A stretch of DNA of 64,000 bases from an uncultured bacterium (GCA_943788505.1 CALSQR010000002.1:62001-126000); one strand, 5' to 3'; positions 27,904 through 36,694 are shown, counted from the first letter of the stretch. Notes: generated by a model not told the origin, from the sequence alone. Program-made: numbers and translations.

Positions 27904-29409
27904 ATGCGCCAGATACGTGAGTATTGCGGTATTTTTGGCATTTACAATGCCCAGGACGCTGCCCACAAGATTTACATGGGGCTGCATGCCCTACAGCACC
28001 GGGGACAGGAATCTGCCGGTATTGTTACATCGGTGTACGATGAGGTGAAGGGCAAAAAAATAATGCCCGTCCACAAGGGACCCGGCCTAGTTTTGGACGT
28101 CTTTAAAGACCACTCAATTTTCGAGGACAAGCTGCTCGGTTCATCGGGGATTGGTCACAACCGCTACTCCACATCGGGTGCGGCAGACAATGCCGCCAAT
28201 ATCCAGCCCTTCTTAGTTCATTACCGAGATGGTAATCTGGCGCTGGCGCATAACGGTAATATCTCCAACGCAAGGGAAATCCGACGCAGCTTTATCGAAC
28301 GAGGCACCCTGTTCCAGAGCACAGCAGATTCAGAACTGATCCTGCACCTGATTGCGCAAAGCACACGCCGCAAACAGATCGATAAAATCATTGATGCGGT
28401 TTCCCAGTTGGAAGGGGCATTTTCACTGGCCATTCTTACTGATGATGCGCTTATTGCGTTGAGGGATCCAAACGGATTCAAACCGTTGGCCCTTGGCCGT
28501 ATCCCTTCCGCGTCGGGCGACCCGAAAGAAGACAGTTGGTGCATAGGCAGTGAAACATGTGCTTTCGATCTCGTTGGCGCAGAGTATATGCGTGATGTGC
28601 AGCCAGGAGAATTGGTTGTCATCAATCAGAAGGGTATTGAAAGAGGGACGTTCTCATCCTATCAGCTCGCCCAAAACAATGGCGTAAGCCAGTGTGTATT
28701 CGAATATATCTACTTCTCCAGGCCTGACTCGAAAATCTTCGGAGAAATGGTCGATAAGGTTCGTCGCAAGTTGGGCAAGCAATTAGCTCATGACGCACCC
28801 GTTCCTGAAGTAGCTGATGGTGAAGCAAGACCAATTGTCATCAGCGTACCTGACTCTTCTAATACCGCTACCCTCGGGTACGTGTCAGAGTGTAAGAAAA
28901 TCGGGCTGAGAGCCAAATATGAGATCGGCTTGATCCGAAATCATTATGTAGGACGGACCTTTATTGCTCCCGGACAAGAAAGTCGTGAACAGCGAGTACG
29001 AAGCAAATTCAATACCGTTGAAGGCGTTATTAAGGGCCGAGTCGTCGTCATGTTGGATGATTCAATCGTTCGCGGTACTACCGCCAAGCAGCTTATCAAA
29101 ATGGTTCGTGACGCTGGAGCCAAAGAAGTTCATTTCCGTGTGGCTTCCCCACCCGTCGTTAGTCCATGTTTCTATGGCATGGACTTCCCGAGCTACGAAG
29201 AGTTGTTCGCTAACCAGCACCTAGGAGACATTGACGCCATGGCAAAATGGCTGGGGGTCGATTCACTCGGATATCTAAGCGTTCAGGGAATGAAGGATGC
29301 GGTTCACGCAGCAAACCCAAGTGGCCAAGGATATTGCGATGCCTGTTTCTCCAAGGAGTATCCCGTTCCTGTCGACATGACGGTCTCCAAGGATGAAAAT
29401 GAGTGGTAA
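27904..29409 (+). CDS. purF: Amidophosphoribosyltransferase PurF
   Basis: This catalyses the first committed step of purine synthesis, moving glutamine amide nitrogen to PRPP. The N-terminal Ntn glutaminase domain begins MRQIREYCGIFGIY, so the catalytic Cys would be exposed by removal of seven residues. HNRYSTSG and ALAHNGNISN follow. The PRTase domain has the PRPP loop VVMLDDSIVRGTT. A late Cys-containing segment (GYCDACFS) is usual. Length 501. The frame is open upstream to 27691, overlapping the previous gene, but that part is not family-like. The stop lies inside a terminator hairpin. Confidence 0.95.
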   Translation: MRQIREYCGIFGIYNAQDAAHKIYMGLHALQHRGQESAGIVTSVYDEVKGKKIMPVHKGPGLVLDVFKDHSIFEDKLLGSSGIGHNRYSTSGAADNAANIQPFLVHYRDGNLALAHNGNISNAREIRRSFIERGTLFQSTADSELILHLIAQSTRRKQIDKIIDAVSQLEGAFSLAILTDDALIALRDPNGFKPLALGRIPSASGDPKEDSWCIGSETCAFDLVGAEYMRDVQPGELVVINQKGIERGTFSSYQLAQNNGVSQCVFEYIYFSRPDSKIFGEMVDKVRRKLGKQLAHDAPVPEVADGEARPIVISVPDSSNTATLGYVSECKKIGLRAKYEIGLIRNHYVGRTFIAPGQESREQRVRSKFNTVEGVIKGRVVVMLDDSIVRGTTAKQLIKMVRDAGAKEVHFRVASPPVVSPCFYGMDFPSYEELFANQHLGDIDAMAKWLGVDSLGYLSVQGMKDAVHAANPSGQGYCDACFSKEYPVPVDMTVSKDENEW

Positions 29410-29424
29410 AACCACTCGTTTTTT
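29401..29424 (+). terminator. Terminator overlapping the purF stop codon
   Basis: GAGTGGT (29401-29407) pairs with ACCACTC (29411-29417) around AAA, followed by GTTTTTT. The last two sense codons form the left arm and the TAA stop (29407-29409) runs from the arm into the loop. Confidence 0.75.
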
Positions 29425-29582
29425 ATGGCCGAATAGAACTCCTCTCTTGCTTCAACGAGCCACATCGCTGTGTATTTGTGCAGTTTTTTAGGCTAGCTCC
29501 TACTGCATTTTGCCCTTTTCTGGGCTTCAAAGGTGGTTTTTATGCATTAGTGCCACTACTCTGTAACAAATTTGCCTACAAG

Positions 29583-29613
29583 TTGTGGCGATATATATGT
29601 GTGTGTATATTGG
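29583..29613 (+). promoter_or_regulatory. Promoter-like site before the ORF-free region
   Basis: TTG at 29583-29585 is followed after 20 bases by TATATTGG (29606-29613), close to the Bacteroidota primary-sigma pattern TTG-N19/20-TAnnTTTG. It lies downstream of the purF terminator and just before a 7-base-stem hairpin at 29624. Confidence 0.4.
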
Positions 29614-29619
29614 CGTTAG

Positions 29620-29920
29620 TTCGCTGGGCCGTTGCACATGGCCCAGTTGGACCGCAGAATCGGGGGAATGCTCACCTCCACCTCTGTTCCATACCGAACC
29701 TACACAGCCACATACCCATGCGAAATCCGGTCGATCGGGCTATAAAAGCCATGACGTACGGAGTCGGAGTGGTTGGACTACTGATTTTCACAGTGTTCCA
29801 GCTCCTCTGAGTCCCGGTCCTACTGATCCGACGAAAAGACTTCCATTTCCCCTCGTGATTCCATTCACGGGCGGATTCGGCACCGAATCTGCACAGTCAT
29901 TTTATGACTGTGCATTTTTT
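29620..29920 (+). ncRNA. Candidate structured non-coding RNA of about 300 nt
   Basis: The region lies between the purF terminator and a second strong terminator, has its own promoter-like site, and shows no protein-like frame. Visible structure: CTGGGCC paired with GGCCCAG (29624-29646); an interrupted hairpin GGAG..GGA..ACTG with CAGT..TCC..CTCC (29766-29805); CGTGA/TCACG (29854-29869); GATTCGG/CCGAATC (29874-29889); then the terminator. I do not recognise it as tmRNA, SRP RNA or RNase P RNA from their conserved cores. 6S RNA cannot be excluded by eye. It could instead be an untranslated segment of a longer transcript. Confidence 0.4.
29890..29920 (+). terminator. Rho-independent terminator with no coding gene before it
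   Basis: A perfect 10-base stem TGCACAGTCA/TGACTGTGCA with a 5-base loop is followed by TTTTTT. The nearest upstream protein gene, purF, already has its own terminator 480 bases earlier, so this one most likely ends an independent RNA. Confidence 0.85.
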
Positions 29921-29997
29921 GTATCCACTGTAAATTGAACCGTATCCTGACGGACATCGTACACGTAAAAACCGCCTAAATCAGCTAGTATTAGAAC

Positions 29998-31251
29998 GTG
30001 TTGCCAAAGCGCCCTCGGATACTTGTCGTCGTCAACGTATTTCGCCCCGATCTGGGTGGAGGCGTCCTCTTTGCTGATCTTTGTGACGGTCTTGCGGCCA
30101 GTGGGTTTGATGTAACAGTACGATGCGCCTACCCCTACTACCCACAGTGGAGAGATATTTCTGGGCAAAATGGACTCACTATTCGGACAGAAAAACATGG
30201 TGAGTTGACAGTTGAGCGATTCGGCCTGTATATCCCTTCTAATCCGAACAGCTTTCTCCAGCGCCTAATCTACGAGGCGTCCTTTTATTTGAGTTTGTCC
30301 AGACGCCCTATTAGAAAGGGACAGTTTGATGCAGCCCTCGTTTTTTGTCCCCTCGTTGGATCAGTTGCATGGGCTACAGCGGCCGCTCGACGAGCAGGTA
30401 TCCCCCTTTGGCTCAACGTACAAGATTTTTCTGCCCAAGCAGCGGCGGCGGGCGGATTTGCATCAACTACTGGCTGGCTTGAACGAATCCAAAATCATTT
30501 CTTCCGAAAAGCCCCTTTCTGGAGCTCGATATCGGAGGATATGGTCTCTGTTCTCAAGTCCATTCCAGATAGCCCCGACGAAATCCACCTGATCCCTAAC
30601 TGGCTGCATACATCCCTTGGCACACTGATTGATCAGTCTGTCGCACAGAGACCCAACAGGCCGCATCAACCCGTCCGGCTTCTCTATTCAGGAAACATCG
30701 GAGGGAAGCAGAATCTGCTGGCTTTCTGTCAGAAACTCGCGCAACTTGAGACACCCTTTCACTTTCGGATCCATGGAGAAGGTGGCCGCGCGGATGAGGT
30801 TCGAACGTGGATTGCGCAAAGTAGAGACGAACGATTCGAAATGCGGGATCTGACTGACGAATCCGGTTTGGTCGATGCTCTGACGTCGTCCGACCTATAT
30901 GTAATCACCGAACGACCGGGCTCTGGCAGCTCCTTCGTACCTTCCAAACTCATCCCTGGCATGACCTCCAGAACGCCCATTCTGGCAATCTGCGACCCGG
31001 ATGGGCCGTTGGGTCGCGAAGTCACGGACTACGGTATTGGCACGAGGCTTGACTGGAATGACCTCGAACGTCTCAATGGCATTTTTGCGTCCATTGCCCA
31101 GGACCCCCAGATATGGAGGTCGTGGAGCGAGAATGCACGGCGTCGCAGCAACTTCTATTCTCGGGAAAGAGGAATTGCCCGGTGCGTTCAGGCCCTAGAG
31201 CGGATCCTGTCATTGAATCAGGTCGATCCTGACACCTTAACAAAGGAATGA
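29998..31251 (+). CDS. Glycosyltransferase family 4 protein, WcaI-like
   Basis: A GT-B glycosyltransferase of about 417 residues. The N-terminal nucleotide-fold half has RILVVVNVFRPDLGGGVLFADL and CAYPYYPQW, as in WcaI-type enzymes of colanic acid and exopolysaccharide pathways. The C-terminal half has LLYSGNIGGKQNLL and a terminal region with ERPGSGSSFVPSKL, the usual nucleotide-sugar binding zone. The start is GTG (29998) or the adjacent TTG. It is not within a polysaccharide cluster; its downstream neighbour is a GroES-like gene only seven bases away. Donor and acceptor are unknown. Confidence 0.82.
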   Translation: MLPKRPRILVVVNVFRPDLGGGVLFADLCDGLAASGFDVTVRCAYPYYPQWRDISGQNGLTIRTEKHGELTVERFGLYIPSNPNSFLQRLIYEASFYLSLSRRPIRKGQFDAALVFCPLVGSVAWATAAARRAGIPLWLNVQDFSAQAAAAGGFASTTGWLERIQNHFFRKAPFWSSISEDMVSVLKSIPDSPDEIHLIPNWLHTSLGTLIDQSVAQRPNRPHQPVRLLYSGNIGGKQNLLAFCQKLAQLETPFHFRIHGEGGRADEVRTWIAQSRDERFEMRDLTDESGLVDALTSSDLYVITERPGSGSSFVPSKLIPGMTSRTPILAICDPDGPLGREVTDYGIGTRLDWNDLERLNGIFASIAQDPQIWRSWSENARRRSNFYSRERGIARCVQALERILSLNQVDPDTLTKE

Positions 31252-31258
31252 GAATATC

Positions 31259-31660
31259 ATGGGCGATTTGATCATGGTAGGCGATCGGGTGCTGATCGCA
31301 CCTGATGAAGGAGAACGAAAAACGGATTCCGGCCTGGTGCTTCCTGCGTCAGTGGCAGAAAAGGAGCGCGTACGTGGCGGCCGGGTTGTGAGTATTGGCC
31401 CGGGATACGTCACGCCAAACCCGGAGTTTAGTGAGGGAGAACCCTGGTCTCAAAATCGGGAAGCCGTGCGATATCTTCCGCTCCAAGCACGCCCCGGGGA
31501 CTACGCTTTTTTCCTTCGGAAAGAATCTATCGAAATTCAGTTTGAAGGCAGCGCCTTTCTCATTGTACCTCATAGCGCCATCTTAGCCCTGCATCGGCAC
31601 GACGCCGATCACATTCTAGACAACTTGGGCTCACTTGACGATCTAGAGAACGAAGAATAA
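31259..31660 (+). CDS. GroES-like co-chaperonin family protein (divergent)
   Basis: A 133-residue Cpn10-fold protein. It has VGDRVLIAPDEG, then a mobile-loop equivalent KTDSGLVLPAS that retains the hydrophobic GLVL tripeptide used to dock on GroEL, and VVSIGPGYVTP. An insertion of about 25 residues separates that strand from PGDYAFFLRKESIEIQFEG, where the classical protein has a Tyr-Gly-Gly segment. A polar, acidic tail (LDDLENEE) is added. Standard GroES is about 95 residues and paired with groEL; no groEL is here. It may be a specialised paralogue. It is coupled to the glycosyltransferase upstream. Confidence 0.75.
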   Translation: MGDLIMVGDRVLIAPDEGERKTDSGLVLPASVAEKERVRGGRVVSIGPGYVTPNPEFSEGEPWSQNREAVRYLPLQARPGDYAFFLRKESIEIQFEGSAFLIVPHSAILALHRHDADHILDNLGSLDDLENEE

Positions 31661-31681
31661 TTGGGGCTGTACGCTAAAACG

Positions 31682-32833
31682 TCAGTCAACAATATCGATT
31701 TCTACTCGCCTGCCTGGATCACCCCTCATCGCCCCTTGTAACACTCGGGACAAGTTGACAAGAGAGAGCCTGGCATTCACGTTCCTCTCGACCAAAAACA
31801 TGGTTTGTTCGGTCGCTTCAATCATCGACTGAAGACGTGCATTAGGAAGATTGTTAGCGAAGCGAGTCAGGGTATCGATCTGATCCACGTTGACAATCAG
31901 ATCGCTTGAGCCTGAGGTTTGCAATAGGAGTAAGTCCCGTAGGATGCCCAGCAGAATCATGAGTCTGAACCTGAGGCCCTCTCTTCCAGAACGAGACAAC
32001 GTATCGACGGCAGCCACGACGGTATCTCCTTTTCCCTGGTAGCTCTTGCGCAAGAAGCCCATGACCTCTTCTCTCGTTCCGAGCAGATCCTCATTGGATG
32101 CAAGAGAGATTGCCTTACGAAGGGACCCCCCAGCCATGCGAGACAACGTTTGTGCGGCTTGGTCTGGTATACCTCGATCCTGAAGCGCTAGGGCGATGTC
32201 TTCCCGATCTAGCGCATCAAAACGAATTTTTTGACACCTCGAAAGAATCGTCGTCAGTAAATGATCGACCCGATTCGTGATCAAGATGAACACGGTCTGC
32301 TGCCCAGGCTCTTCCAGCAGCTTGAGGAATGCATTCGCTGCTTCCTCCCTCATCCAGTCAGCGTCCAGAAGAATGGCTACCCGGTATCGGCCTTCGACAC
32401 GATGGTAGCTCATTGGCTTGCGCAGCCAATCGTACATGTTCGCCTTTGAATAGATAACCTGGCCCGATCGGCCTGACGTTCCGTCTAGACTTGGCAGGGT
32501 CTGAAAATCCACCGTCTGGTAGGGATCCTCAACAAACATGGCTATGCGCGCCGCCCGTTCGTTGTCATCCGTCTCCTTAGGGACAGGCATAAGGATGTGC
32601 ACATCCGGATGGAGGCCTCTTCTGACCTTGTGGCAGCTACCACATACACCGCACGCGTCACCATCCACCGGCTGCTCACATTGTAATGCATCGACCATGG
32701 CAAGCGCAGCGGCTGCCTTACCCACACCCTCCGGGCCATGGAAAAGAAAAGCATGAGCTACCCTCTTCGACTGCAGCGTGCGCCGCAGAACATCTACTAC
32801 TCTTGGTTGTCCGATGATTTGCTGAAGTGACAT
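31682..32833 (-). CDS. holB: DNA polymerase III subunit delta-prime
   Basis: This is a clamp-loader subunit of the DNA polymerase III holoenzyme. It begins SLQQIIGQPRVVDVL and has the Walker A-like HGPEGVGKAAAALAM, a four-Cys zinc module (CEQP, CGVCGSCHKV), and the SRC-like motif in LSRCQKIRF. The 383-residue length from the ATG at 32833 is usual. The frame continues upstream to 32899, but that part is not conserved. It converges with the GroES-like gene, with 21 bases between stops. Confidence 0.9.
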   Translation of the reverse strand: MSLQQIIGQPRVVDVLRRTLQSKRVAHAFLFHGPEGVGKAAAALAMVDALQCEQPVDGDACGVCGSCHKVRRGLHPDVHILMPVPKETDDNERAARIAMFVEDPYQTVDFQTLPSLDGTSGRSGQVIYSKANMYDWLRKPMSYHRVEGRYRVAILLDADWMREEAANAFLKLLEEPGQQTVFILITNRVDHLLTTILSRCQKIRFDALDREDIALALQDRGIPDQAAQTLSRMAGGSLRKAISLASNEDLLGTREEVMGFLRKSYQGKGDTVVAAVDTLSRSGREGLRFRLMILLGILRDLLLLQTSGSSDLIVNVDQIDTLTRFANNLPNARLQSMIEATEQTMFLVERNVNARLSLVNLSRVLQGAMRGDPGRRVEIDIVD

Positions 32834-33252
32834 GCGAATGAGACTCTGTGCGCCGAAGAGGGATCCCATCACTAGAAAGATGACAGACTCAATAGACAAC
32901 GTAGTCGCGCAGCATTCGGGCGCAGGCCCCTCGTCTCCTTATCCTGGCTATTTCCTGCCCCTATTGGAGATCTGCTGCACTGTTAATCTACTGCCAGCGA
33001 GCGTCAAGCTGCAGTTACCCACCCATCGTGCGCGCCATAAAATCTCGCATTTATCATCGCTTCGTTCAAAAATACGGGATTTAGGGAACGACAAAGCCGT
33101 TCTCACAGGGTAACGAAAGAATACGTAGCATTCTTCAGTACCTTTCGCACACTCTTCGGGCTCAGATTGACCTTTCAACCTCCCGCTTGTTTCTTTTCAG
33201 GTATACGTTCCATTCGTTTTTCGATTCAAAACACACCGGCAGAACGCCCTGA
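32834..33252. other. Divergent intergenic region between holB and the WD40-like gene
   Basis: About 420 bases without a supportable gene. Small open frames here have no family resemblance. I see no clear terminator or tRNA. An imperfect inverted repeat (GAAT, seven bases, ATTC) lies at about 33118-33134. Promoters for both flanking genes must lie here but no confident match was found. Confidence 0.45.
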
Positions 33253-33852
33253 ATGCGCTCCACCAAGGACATAACCAGTAAGCTGCCTACTATTTTCGTT
33301 GGGATCATGCTCGTTTTTGTTCTAGCACTGTCCTGGATGGTCGAATGGTCGCCCGATGGAAAATACATAGCTGGATTTGCCTTCACGGACACTGACGAGT
33401 ATAACGTCATTTTTGCCGTAAATCGAACGAACGGAAACCTCCTCAGAGTCACTCCCCCGCAAGAGGATCAGTACAAAGAAATATTAGCGTGGCACCCAGA
33501 TGGAGATCAAATTAGCTATATGTACTACGGCAGTGATTTCCAGAATGATGGTACCAGGATTGTACCATTGACGGGAGGAAGTCCGGCGCATCTGGTCAAT
33601 ATGCCTGATCCCATGTGGGACTATATTGGGACATGGGGACCTGATGGAAAATATTACTTTGTGAGTTCTCCCAGAGGGGCGGGCAACTGGGCTTTGTATT
33701 CATTCGACGAATCTACGGGTGACTATGAAAAAGTAAGAGGGGCAGATGATCGATCGATTGGCATGCCATCTTGGAGTGGGGATGGAAGCACAATGACTTG
33801 GCACGAAACCCAATCCACACGTCAGATTTGGCTGCTTACTGATTACGAATAG
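33253..33852 (+). CDS. Short WD40-like/TolB-like propeller protein with N-terminal membrane segment
   Basis: The 199-residue protein has one hydrophobic segment (LPTIFVGIMLVFVLALSWM) followed at once by PD40-type blades: EWSPDGKYIAGFAF, AWHPDGDQISYMYY, TWGPDGKYYFVSS and SWSGDGSTMTWHE. Four blades are visible where complete propellers of this type usually have six or more. It may be a shortened descendant of a larger TolB-like protein, or assemble as an oligomer. It ends naturally (QIWLLTDYE), has its own strong terminator and is followed by tRNA-Met. Function unknown. Confidence 0.7.
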   Translation: MRSTKDITSKLPTIFVGIMLVFVLALSWMVEWSPDGKYIAGFAFTDTDEYNVIFAVNRTNGNLLRVTPPQEDQYKEILAWHPDGDQISYMYYGSDFQNDGTRIVPLTGGSPAHLVNMPDPMWDYIGTWGPDGKYYFVSSPRGAGNWALYSFDESTGDYEKVRGADDRSIGMPSWSGDGSTMTWHETQSTRQIWLLTDYE

Positions 33853-33909
33853 ATGGACATGATGGGCTTCTATCTCTGTGAAACCTATCTCGACACCTGT
33901 TAGCCAGGG

Positions 33910-33945
33910 GCGAATGGTACATGTTGTACCATTCGCTTCTTTTTT
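33910..33945 (+). terminator. Terminator after the WD40-like gene
   Basis: GCGAATGGTAC (33910-33920) and GTACCATTCGC (33926-33936) form a perfect 11-base stem with a 5-base loop, followed by TTCTTTTTT. Confidence 0.92.
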
Positions 33946-34001
33946 GGTGACCTGCTCTCATGAAGAAAAGACTGAAGATGAACCCTGCGACTACAAACGC
34001 A

Positions 34002-34032
34002 TTGCAGTGGGCTCTTAAGTGCTGTATCTTCG
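34002..34032 (+). promoter_or_regulatory. Promoter of the tRNA gene (Bacteroidota type)
   Basis: TTG (34002-34004), 20 bases, then TATCTTCG (34025-34032) fits TTG-N19/20-TAnnTTTG and lies about 30 bases before the mature tRNA 5' end. Confidence 0.5.
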
Positions 34033-34061
34033 CTCCGTCCTTTAAAAAGGACATGGCTCAA

Positions 34062-34135
34062 GGCGAGGTAGCTCAGCTGGTTAGAGCGTCGGATTCATAA
34101 CCCGGAGGTCGAGAGTTCAAGTCTCTCTCTCGCCA
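34062..34135 (+). tRNA. tRNA-Met (anticodon CAU)
   Basis: A full cloverleaf is visible. Acceptor stem GGCGAGG/TCTCGCC (one G-T pair), D stem GCTC/GAGC, anticodon loop TTCATAA with CAT at 34096-34098, and T stem GAGAG/CTCTC with loop TTCAAGT. The anticodon stem has an A-C mismatch next to the loop and a T-G pair at its outer end. CCA is not encoded (the gene ends ACAT). A GG start pairing with CC argues for elongator Met; the lysidine-modified Ile tRNA also has a CAU anticodon and cannot be excluded by eye. Confidence 0.93.
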
Positions 34136-34142
34136 CATTTTA

Positions 34143-34176
34143 AGCTCTCTGATTGCAAAATCAGGGGGCTTTTTTG
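34143..34176 (+). terminator. Terminator of the tRNA gene
   Basis: An 11-base stem (AGCTCTCTGAT with ATCAGGGGGCT, including wobble pairs) is followed by TTTTTTG. It begins eight bases after the tRNA. Confidence 0.85.
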
Positions 34177-34280
34177 TTATGTGGCACCCGAGGATGCAGT
34201 CGACTCACCACAGTTTTCTGTACAGTTGCACGATCCCCTTCAGACATGACAATGCTCACCTCGGACAACATGTCACATGA

Positions 34281-36506
34281 TCATTCTCCGGGGTGGTATG
34301 TGCGCTCCGTCACAGGCGCTAAATCCTCTGGATAGAAGTAGACTTCCCTGAGGTCCCCGGACGCGTAACGCTCGGCTTGGTCGTTGAAATGAGGATTGGT
34401 AGGATCTCCGCTCTGTCCACCAGCCGTAATGGCAATCGCGCGAAGCCGTTCGCCAAACTCTACGATGGCAACAAACGAGTTACCGCGTGTGCCGTAAACC
34501 TTCCTCGTTCCATTGTACGTGCGCTGCCCATAAGCAGCCAGTGAGCCCCATGTAGCCGAAGTAAATCCGACAGGGATACTGGGCTGGCTATCGTCAAAGG
34601 GCTGCACGATATCGCCAGTCAGGCGCTGAAAGCGATTGATCTCTCCCCAAGGTGTATTCCAGACCCCAAAGTCCTCTTCAAGCTTCTGACGGGCGTCATC
34701 AACAGCCTCAAGCCACACTTCCGGCATCCGAACCTGCTCGACGAACTCGTCATACGAAATACCCAGGTCACTGGCTGCCGATCTGGCTTGTCCGTTGAAA
34801 GCTGTGGCCCAGAAGATGGCCACCGAGGTCGGTACCGAATCTACCCCGAATCGATAGTCCCAGTCGCGGAGCACTTCAATCTGTTCGGACACAGCACTTT
34901 TGAGCAGATCGTCATCCGGCATCTGGTCGTAGGCGGAAAGCAGTCCCGGAATCAGACTTTCGAAAGCCGTCAAATACGAATCGTACGCCGCATCGCGCAG
35001 AGTTTCGACCGTAAAGTCAGTAACGCCATCCAAGACGCGAAGCGCATGCAGCCCACGAGCATTCTCCGTGTTTTGGGACATGTAACCTGGAAAGTCGGAC
35101 TTCTTTGGGCTATTCGCCCCGGTCGCGGAAAATGGCCAGTTGTTCGTGTTCTGAATCCATCCGTTTGAGGGGTCTTTGATGAGGATCGATTCTTCAATGC
35201 TGTGGACACCATTCCAATCCGTTTGCGAAGTACTACCATCAATTAAGCCACTGTAATCGAAGTCTGGATTGCGCAGCGGAATAAAGTTGGAGTGGAAATA
35301 GGCAATGGTACCATCAGCGTCTGCGTAGACGGTGTTGTTTGACGAGTTGGTATGGAATTCCATCGACTCATGGAATTGCTCATAATTCATAGCCTTTGTC
35401 CTCAGATAGGACTGCTGGAGCGCCTTCAATGGCTCTTCCATGATTCGAAATGCAACCCACTTTCCATCTACTGATCCAATGATGGGCCCATGGTGGCTGC
35501 GGTAGATCGTGAAATCTTTCGACTTCATCTGAGCGCCGTCCTTGTACGAGATGGTGACGGTCTTGGAAGAGAGTGGCTTTTCTTGACCATCATGCATGTA
35601 ATACAAACCGTCCTCTTTCTCGATGACCGTAACCAGATACTCATCGATGTTGTCGGCGCGGCTTGATGTGTGCATCCAGCCCACGCGCTCGTTGAAGCCT
35701 TGATAGATGAAAAACTGTCCCCACGTAACGGCGCCATACGCATTTAGCCCTTCATCACTCTGCATGTGAACTTCCGCGCGGAAATAGAACGAAGTGTGCG
35801 GGTTTATAAGCAGTAGGGCATCTCCATTCACCGTGTTTGGTGGGGCAATAGCGAAGCCATTCGAGCCGGTGGGCTCGAGAATAGGATCATCCTCTTCCAC
35901 TAGACGAGCTAGCGAAACCGGATCACCCGCACCATTCATACTTAGGGTTTCTAGTGGTGCATTCCCGTAAAACTCCTCCATGTCGCTGATACGCACCCGT
36001 TCGATGTCCCCACCAATGCTTCCTTCGCTAAAGGCTAGCGACATCCAAGGCTCAAAACGCATCAGCACCCGAGGCTGCACATCTGGATGAGAGTGCAAGT
36101 AGAAGTTTAACCCATCGGCCCATGCAATCATCAAATCTTTCAGCCAGTCAGGACTTTCGTCAAACATCGCCTTCAATTCATTCTCATCGATGAAAAGGCG
36201 CATCCTCAAGTCACGGTACACTTCGGCCTCTCCTTCTGCTTCGGCCAAACGGCCAAGAGCATTCAGAAAGTTGACTTCGATCCGATTGAAGTCATCTTCA
36301 GCCTGGGAATAGATCATGCCGAATACGGCGTCGGCGTCTGTATTCCCCTTAATATGAGGTATACCCCAGTCGTCCCGAGTTATAGTGACATTCGCAGCTC
36401 GAGCTTCCCACGCCGTTACTTCTTCTGCAGAGAACGTAGGCGACTGATCGGAGCATCCTGCCAGAATGAATCCGACAAAGACCATCAACAAAAATGTATA
36501 CTTCAT
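34281..36506 (-). CDS. Penicillin acylase-family lipoprotein (Ntn hydrolase)
   Basis: A 741-residue protein beginning with a lipoprotein signal (FVGFILAGC). The alpha-subunit region has VTITRDDWGIPHIKG. The autocatalytic cleavage point is GSNGFAIAP near residue 220, where the Ser would become the N-terminal nucleophile of the beta subunit. NPHTSFYFRAEVHM and GFNERVGWMHT are family features. It would hydrolyse amide-linked acyl groups in the periplasm or at the surface; known relatives act on beta-lactams, acyl-homoserine lactones or acyl amino acids. The substrate is not determinable here. It has no operon partner. Confidence 0.9.
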   Translation of the reverse strand: MKYTFLLMVFVGFILAGCSDQSPTFSAEEVTAWEARAANVTITRDDWGIPHIKGNTDADAVFGMIYSQAEDDFNRIEVNFLNALGRLAEAEGEAEVYRDLRMRLFIDENELKAMFDESPDWLKDLMIAWADGLNFYLHSHPDVQPRVLMRFEPWMSLAFSEGSIGGDIERVRISDMEEFYGNAPLETLSMNGAGDPVSLARLVEEDDPILEPTGSNGFAIAPPNTVNGDALLLINPHTSFYFRAEVHMQSDEGLNAYGAVTWGQFFIYQGFNERVGWMHTSSRADNIDEYLVTVIEKEDGLYYMHDGQEKPLSSKTVTISYKDGAQMKSKDFTIYRSHHGPIIGSVDGKWVAFRIMEEPLKALQQSYLRTKAMNYEQFHESMEFHTNSSNNTVYADADGTIAYFHSNFIPLRNPDFDYSGLIDGSTSQTDWNGVHSIEESILIKDPSNGWIQNTNNWPFSATGANSPKKSDFPGYMSQNTENARGLHALRVLDGVTDFTVETLRDAAYDSYLTAFESLIPGLLSAYDQMPDDDLLKSAVSEQIEVLRDWDYRFGVDSVPTSVAIFWATAFNGQARSAASDLGISYDEFVEQVRMPEVWLEAVDDARQKLEEDFGVWNTPWGEINRFQRLTGDIVQPFDDSQPSIPVGFTSATWGSLAAYGQRTYNGTRKVYGTRGNSFVAIVEFGERLRAIAITAGGQSGDPTNPHFNDQAERYASGDLREVYFYPEDLAPVTERTYHPGE

Positions 36507-36686
36507 AACAATAGATAGATGAGGTGGGCGTCAAGAGCTGGTTTGCTTCCAACGTCGCGGAGCGAGCTAGAATATACAGTCCATCACCGGTGGAATCGTA
36601 CACCCCCCGGATAAGAAGATCACGGCGAGTGAGCCCCGAATCTCAGTCTGATTTCGGGAGTTACCTCGTTCTACACGTAAACGATG

Positions 36687-36694
36687 TATTTTGC
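36687..36694 (+). promoter_or_regulatory. Possible promoter -7 element of the SGNH/TPR gene
   Basis: TATTTTGC fits TAnnTTTG-type elements and lies about 60 bases before the start at 36755. No clear TTG at the expected distance is present, so support is weak. Confidence 0.25.

Noticed and set aside
29620-29920. Identification of the RNA candidate as tmRNA, RNase P RNA or SRP RNA
   Set aside because: None of the conserved core sequences of these RNAs could be found by reading the region.
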